Shown here piece by piece: positions 1-4,015 of a stretch of 6,219 nt of DNA. This DNA comes from Thermoplasmata archaeon. GTDB taxonomy: Archaea; Thermoplasmatota; Thermoplasmata; GCA-020350865. The DNA lies in assembly GCA_020351895.1 (NCBI GenBank), contig CP070672.1:569831-576049 (forward strand). Reading direction: 5' to 3'. How positions within the stretch are numbered: position 1 is the first letter of the stretch; every line of letters begins with the position of its first letter. Both the position numbers and the translations under genes were made by a program. Below the pieces are notes generated by a model. It was not told the DNA's origin, made no database searches, and saw only the letters and a list, made by a program, of their open reading frames with translations.

Positions 1-594
1 AGAGTTACATTCGATCTTCCTTACAAATTTATCCATAATGAGACTGTTAACATCTTCCGAAATTATGATGTGGAAGCCTTGTATCTTGGATTCTCGGAAA
101 TTGAGGGTGTGGAGTTGACGTCTTCAAAAACAATTACTTTCGAATGGGTGGATGATATCTCACCTGTGATTTCGGATGTATCTTTTGGTCCTTTAAATTG
201 GAATCTTGGAAAGGAGATCGTTGTAGGTGCTAGTGTTGTGGATTCAGGTGTGAAGTCCGTTAGTTCTGTCTCATTATTTTATCGTGTCGATGATGGAAAA
301 TGGAAGGAACTTAGGATGTTCAAAGTGGGCTTAAATCGGTACGAGGCAACCATTCCAAAGCAAAGCGAAATCGGAAGTATATCTTTCTATATATCCACAG
401 AGGATATGGCCGAAAATTCAGCAGAATCAAAGAGATACAACCTTTCAATCGGACAGGAAGAAAATCTATTATTTTATGGAGGATTTATTGCGTTGATTAT
501 TATTATTTCAATAATGCTCGCAAGAAAGGTAACGATCCATAGAAAAATAAAAAAATATGCCACTAAATACGAATTTAAGAGGACGAAAGGATGA
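1..594 (+). CDS. C-terminal part of a membrane-anchored Ig-like surface protein (5' partial)
   Basis: The frame is open from base 1 to the TGA at 592-594 (197 codons visible), so the gene begins upstream of the window. The GTG at position 70 is an internal valine, not a start, because the frame reads sensibly before it. The visible part is an extracytoplasmic beta-rich domain with the phrases 'VSLFYRVDDGKW', 'YEATIP' and 'ISFYISTEDMAENSA', typical of Ig-like modules near the membrane in archaeal surface proteins. One hydrophobic helix follows (about 466-522, 'GGFIALIIIISIMLA'), then a short basic tail rich in Lys and Arg. This implies an outside ectodomain, a single span and a cytoplasmic C terminus. 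No catalytic motif is visible. The stop overlaps the next start by ATGA, so the two genes are probably translationally coupled. The family cannot be named without the N-terminal part. Confidence 0.85.
   Translation, partial: RVTFDLPYKFIHNETVNIFRNYDVEALYLGFSEIEGVELTSSKTITFEWVDDISPVISDVSFGPLNWNLGKEIVVGASVVDSGVKSVSSVSLFYRVDDGKWKELRMFKVGLNRYEATIPKQSEIGSISFYISTEDMAENSAESKRYNLSIGQEENLLFYGGFIALIIIISIMLARKVTIHRKIKKYATKYEFKRTKG
577..582 (+). promoter_or_regulatory. Ribosome binding site for the gene at 591
   Basis: AAGAGG lies 8 nt before the ATG at 591, inside the last codons of the upstream gene. It favours 591 over the in-frame ATG at 597, although GAAAGG at 585-590 could serve the latter. Confidence 0.5.
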
Positions 595-1682
595 ATATGA
601 AGAAGTTACATATGTATCTATTCTATATTTCTTTAATAGCGATATTATCAATACCCCTTATAACCGCACCCACTGCCGTTGCAGATGGTGCAGACGCTGA
701 GCTACATGAGGTAGAGGTTACAGCGTCTCCTTCTTCTCAAGGTAGGGGAGGTATAATCATTGTGGATGCAGCTGCACTTTTTTATGGTGGCTGTTGCTAT
801 CACCTGTATGCAAATGAGGTCACCGCTAATCTCACAGCTCCTGAAGGAATTGAAGTAATCCAAGGACCCACACCCCAAAAGTATGATGAGGTTGATGCAC
901 AGCCTGGTGGTACTGCTACTGTTGTACATTTTAAATGGAGTGTCAGAGGCAATGTCAATGGAAGGTTCAATTTAAGTGTCGTTGTTGAGACAAAAAATTG
1001 TGGGAGTGTAGAAAATGAAGTAGTTGTTGAGATAGTGGAAGGCTGTATAATCTCCTATCCCGACCTTTATCCCAAACAGCTTTCAGTTGATAAGGAAAAT
1101 ATTCTGGCTGTTATGGCCTCAACTTCTTTGGAAGGGAGATATGTTGAGGAAGTAACCCTGTTCTACGTTTTTGGTGAGGAATTTTCGGATGGGGAGCCAA
1201 AAAACGATACATTATACCTTGTGGAAGGAAAGAAGAAAGTTGGGAATCCTATAGAATTGGAGCAAGATCAATTCATTCCCGAGGAGTGGATGTGTAAATT
1301 AGAGACTCCCTCCAGTGGAAAAATAAACTTTTGGTTCGTAGCAGAAGATGACAGAGGAGAAAATACATCCAGCTCATTATACAGCATGGACGTTATTGAT
1401 CAAAACAGAATTGATACCATCAATGGTGTCATATTTTGGGGCTTAATCGTTGGCAGTTTAATAGGTTTTATTTTAATTTTCTTAATTCAAGATATTCATA
1501 CAAAAAGGAAGGAAAGCAAAAGAAATATTGTGAAACTGGATACGGAATTTGAAGGCGAGGAAAAGGTGAATAGAGTCCGTGAAATTATTGTTGTTAGTGT
1601 GTTAATTATTTCGCTGATCCTAATAATTTCCGCTTTAATCTTTGGATTTGTACAAGAGATAGTTGAGCTTGCGTTGGGATAG
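591..1682 (+). CDS. Secreted/membrane protein with Cys-containing Ig-like ectodomain and two C-terminal TM helices
   Basis: The protein has 363 residues and I do not recognise a named family. It starts with a basic n-region and hydrophobic core (residues 1-26), followed by an A-V-A cleavage-like site near 29-31, so the bulk is exported. Residues about 36-150 look like a beta-sandwich domain carrying an unusual 'YGGCCYH' stretch (Cys68, Cys69) plus Cys137 and Cys152. Residues about 155-270 form a second module resembling the membrane-proximal domain of the upstream protein ('EVTLFYVF', 'GKINFWFVAEDDRGEN'). Two hydrophobic helices follow (about 279-299 and 330-354), separated by a charged loop that contains KRKESKR and is probably cytoplasmic. 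The start at 591 has AAGAGG at 577-582 with 8-nt spacing. An ATG at 597 would also give a signal peptide (MKK...) and cannot be excluded. It overlaps the upstream gene by 4 nt and ends 2 nt before the polyferredoxin gene, suggesting membership of the same redox complex or sensing unit (inference). Confidence 0.85.
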   Translation: MNMKKLHMYLFYISLIAILSIPLITAPTAVADGADAELHEVEVTASPSSQGRGGIIIVDAAALFYGGCCYHLYANEVTANLTAPEGIEVIQGPTPQKYDEVDAQPGGTATVVHFKWSVRGNVNGRFNLSVVVETKNCGSVENEVVVEIVEGCIISYPDLYPKQLSVDKENILAVMASTSLEGRYVEEVTLFYVFGEEFSDGEPKNDTLYLVEGKKKVGNPIELEQDQFIPEEWMCKLETPSSGKINFWFVAEDDRGENTSSSLYSMDVIDQNRIDTINGVIFWGLIVGSLIGFILIFLIQDIHTKRKESKRNIVKLDTEFEGEEKVNRVREIIVVSVLIISLILIISALIFGFVQEIVELALG

Positions 1683-1684
1683 AA

Positions 1685-2665
1685 ATGGGATTCAAATTAA
1701 GACTCGATAACTTTCGGATGCTGCTACAGGTAATAGCATTGGTCACTCTAAATTTCACTGTCATTGGATCCCTCATGGTTTCCCCATTTCTGCCCATTTT
1801 AAGGCTTCCGAAGGTATTTCCAGGCATGGTTGGTGAAGGTGTTCCCCTTTGTATATTAGGCTCATGGGAACGAACATTGACCACGTGGTGGCCAATATTG
1901 TTGATGATCGGTCTTCTTAGTGTACTCGCCCTGATCTGCATTATTTTCGGAAGGGCTCTTTGTGGTTGGGCATGTCCAATAGGATTCACCCAAGATTTAA
2001 TAGATAAGGCTAGAAATAAGCTGGGAATCCGTCCTGTAGAACCCTCATCACGGCGACATGAGCGATTAGGATCAATCAGATTCGCAGTACTTTTATTCGT
2101 TACACTTATCGCCTTCAGTATTGGCCTTTCGCTTTTAGTGGATGAAGCAGCAGGAGAAGTCTATAGGTCACAGTGGCCTGCCATGGCACAAACCGCACCT
2201 ATATGTGTGGGCTGCCCCGTACCTGTTATAAGATACATGACTATTGACGTCATACAAAATCAAAAGCCTAACCTGGCTGATCCAACGAGTTATCTTCAAA
2301 TATTTGTCTTCTTCTTGTTCTTTGTGGGTGCATTCACTACCCCTAGGTTATGGTGCAGGTACGTTTGCCCTGTTGGAGCATTAAGCAGTTGCTTTAATAA
2401 GGTGAGCATGATGTCCATTTCAAAGGAACAGAATAAATGCACAAAATGCGATGTCTGCATCAACGTATGCCCCACAAAAGTTCAAAATGTAAAAGAAAGC
2501 GATATAACCGGTAAGATCGGAGATACAGGCTGTATATACTGCCTCAAGTGCGTGAAAGCCTGCCCAGAGAAGGCTTTGGCATTAAAACTCCGAAGTAAGG
2601 AGATTTACAATGGTGATGGTATATGGAAAACAAGGACTACAAGTCTGAGTTCAAAAAATCAATAG
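1685..2665 (+). CDS. NapH/MauN-type membrane-bound polyferredoxin (4Fe-4S)
   Basis: This 326-residue protein is an integral membrane iron-sulfur protein of the NapH/MauN/CcoG-like group, which passes electrons between membrane carriers and soluble or periplasmic partners. Four hydrophobic helices are visible at about residues 11-37, 68-93, 132-152 and 204-219. Two 'CxxxCP' signatures typical of the family sit at helix ends: Cys93/Cys97 (CGWACPIG) and Cys224/Cys228 (CRYVCPVGA). A further pair, Cys174/Cys177 (CVGCP), lies in the loop after helix 3. The C-terminal part carries two classical ferredoxin motifs, C-x2-C-x2-C-x3-CP, at Cys252/255/258/262 and Cys283/286/289/293, each able to bind one [4Fe-4S] cluster. 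The start at 1685 follows the preceding stop by 2 nt with no strong Shine-Dalgarno site, so translation is probably coupled. The last 26 residues run past the ferredoxin domain and overlap the next gene by 43 nt. Family membership is secure; electron donor and acceptor are unknown. A specific symbol such as napH is not justified because no nitrate reductase genes are present. Confidence 0.93.
   Translation: MGFKLRLDNFRMLLQVIALVTLNFTVIGSLMVSPFLPILRLPKVFPGMVGEGVPLCILGSWERTLTTWWPILLMIGLLSVLALICIIFGRALCGWACPIGFTQDLIDKARNKLGIRPVEPSSRRHERLGSIRFAVLLFVTLIAFSIGLSLLVDEAAGEVYRSQWPAMAQTAPICVGCPVPVIRYMTIDVIQNQKPNLADPTSYLQIFVFFLFFVGAFTTPRLWCRYVCPVGALSSCFNKVSMMSISKEQNKCTKCDVCINVCPTKVQNVKESDITGKIGDTGCIYCLKCVKACPEKALALKLRSKEIYNGDGIWKTRTTSLSSKNQ
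2612..2617 (+). promoter_or_regulatory. Ribosome binding site deciding the start of the double-cubane protein gene
   Basis: GGTGAT, complementary to the AUCACC end of 16S rRNA, lies 5 nt before the ATG at 2623 and inside the polyferredoxin gene. A second, purine-rich site AAGGAG (2597-2602) lies 20 nt from 2623, but 7 nt from an out-of-frame ATG at 2610 that opens only a 12-codon frame. Confidence 0.5.
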
Positions 2666-3825
2666 AGTTACAAATCGCAAAAATGAGGGAAAAAAGCGAC
2701 ATTTCGGCCATGAATCACTATTATGAAAGTGCAAAGCTCATTTATCAAGATCTTGGGTTTTCAGAACCCATTGTTGGTATATTTTGTAATTTGGTTCCTG
2801 AAGAACTCATCCTTGCGGCAGGGGCAAGGCCGCAAAGAATCTGCGGTGGATTTCAGGGAACCATATCGATATCAGAGAGTATACTTCCCCAAGTCTACTG
2901 CCCATTGATCAAATCCACGGTTGGCTTTTTTATGAAGAACATGCTGGATGATCTGAAGCTAGTCGTGGTTCCCACAACATGCGATGGTAAGAAGAAGGCT
3001 GCCGAGATACTTTCCGAGAAAAAAACCACCCTTATCATGGAGGTGCCCCATACCATACTTACCCCCCAGGCAAGGGAATTATGGTTTAAGGAGTTAAGGA
3101 ACCTGAAAAAGAACCTCGAAAGGCATCTCGGAAAGAAAATCACGAAAAAGGACCTAAGACAGGCAATGGTAAAGACGAATATGAAAAGGGAGATGCTTAT
3201 CGATCTTTATAACCTCAGAAAGAAGAATCCACCAATCCTTGGCTCGGATGCCCTTTTGGTGGGCCATATGTCATTCTACGAGGACCTTGACTCTTGGATT
3301 GATCATACAAAAAATCTTATTAATGAATTAAAGAGCAAAGAGGCGACTTCTGAAGATTCCATCCCAAGGATCATGCTCACAGGCTCACCTACTATACTTC
3401 CAACCTGGAAGATCCCTCTCCTCATTGAAGATGCTGGTGGAATCATTGTGATGGACGATTTATGCAGCAGTGCAAAGACACTCCTGAGGAAAATCGAACT
3501 GCGCTCTTGGACAATGTACGACATGCTCATAGGTTTAGCAGATCATTATCTGATGAGCGGATGTCCGTGCTTTGTACCAAATGATGTAAGAATGACCAGA
3601 CTTCTTAATGATATTAAGGAATATAATGTGGATGGTGTTGTCTATCACAACCTTCAAGGGTGCCAATTGTACGGGGGGGAAGCATGGAGGGTGGAGAGGG
3701 CATTAAAAGAAAGGGGCATCCCCTCACTCAAACTCGAAACCAGCTATGGAGAAGGGGATGTAAAGCAGCTTAAAATTCGTGTGGATGCGTTTTTGGAGAT
3801 GCTCGAAGCCAATAAAGAGGGATGA
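2623..3825 (+). CDS. Double-cubane cluster protein, YjiM/HgdB-like (2-hydroxyacyl-CoA dehydratase superfamily)
   Basis: This 400-residue cytoplasmic protein belongs to the BcrB/HgdB superfamily and most resembles the YjiM/DCCP branch. Visible hallmarks, in order, are 'NLVPEELILAAGARP' (57-70), 'CGG' (74-76), 'YCPLIKS' (92-98), 'TTCDGKKK' (118-125), 'GCPC..PND.R' (313-323), 'VDGVV...LQGCQLYGGE' (336-353) and a C-terminal 'E-x-SY...D..QL..R..AFLEML'. There are eight cysteines: 55, 74, 93, 120, 281, 314, 316 and 347. Characterised DCCPs bind an [8Fe-9S] double-cubane cluster through six cysteines and, after ATP-driven reduction by a separate ASKHA-type activator, reduce small substrates such as acetylene, azide or hydrazine in vitro. 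Their physiological substrate is unknown. Length is normal for the family. There is no TM helix or signal peptide. The start at 2623 is the first in-frame ATG after an in-frame TGA (2614-2616) and has GGTGAT at 2612-2617. The gene overlaps the polyferredoxin gene by 43 nt, implying coupled expression. No activator gene is in the window. A true 2-hydroxyacyl-CoA dehydratase subunit is less likely because there is no second dehydratase subunit beside it. Confidence 0.92.
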   Translation: MENKDYKSEFKKSIELQIAKMREKSDISAMNHYYESAKLIYQDLGFSEPIVGIFCNLVPEELILAAGARPQRICGGFQGTISISESILPQVYCPLIKSTVGFFMKNMLDDLKLVVVPTTCDGKKKAAEILSEKKTTLIMEVPHTILTPQARELWFKELRNLKKNLERHLGKKITKKDLRQAMVKTNMKREMLIDLYNLRKKNPPILGSDALLVGHMSFYEDLDSWIDHTKNLINELKSKEATSEDSIPRIMLTGSPTILPTWKIPLLIEDAGGIIVMDDLCSSAKTLLRKIELRSWTMYDMLIGLADHYLMSGCPCFVPNDVRMTRLLNDIKEYNVDGVVYHNLQGCQLYGGEAWRVERALKERGIPSLKLETSYGEGDVKQLKIRVDAFLEMLEANKEG

Positions 3826-3859
3826 TTTCAGGATTTTATCCTCAAAATGGCGAAAAAAG

Positions 3860-3942
3860 GCACTATGGAAAGGTATAAAGTAAATGAAAAACATATACTT
3901 TGGCGAGTTCAGTCAATTTACAACCGAAAAAGGCCATAGTGC
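3860..3942. repeat. 9-bp inverted repeat flanking the putative promoter
   Basis: GCACTATGG at 3860-3868 is the exact reverse complement of CCATAGTGC at 3934-3942, with 65 nt between the arms. Each arm is preceded by a near-identical purine tract, CGAAAAAAGGC (3851-3861) and CGAAAAAGGC (3925-3934), in direct orientation. The arms enclose the TATA-like elements. This could be an operator for a dimeric regulator or an RNA stem; a chance match is also possible. Confidence 0.4.
3871..3900 (+). promoter_or_regulatory. Candidate archaeal promoter (TATA-like) for the surface-protein gene
   Basis: Two AT-rich elements are candidates: TATAAAG at 3874-3880, and CATATAC at 3892-3898 preceded by the A-rich GAAAAA (BRE-like). 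With the usual archaeal spacing of about 25 nt from TATA box to start site, transcription would begin near 3900 or 3922, leaving a leader of roughly 90-115 nt. No bacterial -35/-10 pair of comparable quality was seen. This is assigned by eye only. Confidence 0.3.
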
Positions 3943-4003
3943 TGAACAATTCGTATGATCTATGGGAATAAAGAAGGGTAACACCCCACCCAAAAGAAAT
4001 ATT

Positions 4004-4008
4004 GGAGG
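4004..4008 (+). promoter_or_regulatory. Strong ribosome binding site for the gene at 4016
   Basis: GGAGG (within GGAGGGG, 4004-4010) is 7 nt before the ATG at 4016 and fixes the start of the long open frame, which immediately encodes a signal peptide. Confidence 0.8.
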
Positions 4009-4015
4009 GGCAAGA

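Larger units (their letters stand above)
3826..4015 (+). other. Intergenic region between the redox operon and the surface-protein gene
   Basis: This is 190 nt with no convincing gene. It holds a small AGGAT/ATCCT hairpin just after the stop codon (3830-3842), TATA-like elements at 3874-3880 and 3892-3898, a 9-bp inverted repeat (3860-3868 and 3934-3942) and the ribosome binding site of the next gene. The gap marks a break after the closely packed genes upstream, so the downstream gene is probably a separate transcription unit. Confidence 0.7.

Noticed and set aside
70..72. GTG considered as the start of the first gene
   Set aside because: The frame is open and protein-like back to base 1, there is no signal peptide after the GTG, and the product is an exported domain that needs one.
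1606..1989. Open frame of about 127 codons on the minus strand
   Set aside because: It lies opposite the polyferredoxin gene and the end of the preceding gene, and its product looks like an antisense shadow with no domain logic.
2610..2648. A 12-codon frame starting at an ATG with ideal AAGGAG spacing, considered as a leader peptide
   Set aside because: It lies wholly inside the polyferredoxin gene and no attenuator structure was seen. It is kept only as part of the start-site observation.
1685..2665. Naming the polyferredoxin as nitrate reductase NapH or nitrous oxide NosR
   Set aside because: There is no nap or nos catalytic gene nearby, and the neighbour is a double-cubane protein. Only the general family is supported.
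3830..3842. AGGAT-TTT-ATCCT hairpin right after the operon's last stop codon, considered as a terminator
   Set aside because: The stem is only 5 bp and AT-rich, and no T-run follows it. It is too weak to call.
3884..3958. A 24-codon open frame (ATG at 3884, TGA at 3956-3958) in the intergenic region, with a weak GGAAAGG 10 nt upstream
   Set aside because: It is very short, overlaps the candidate promoter and one arm of the inverted repeat, and encodes no recognisable motif. I treat it as chance.
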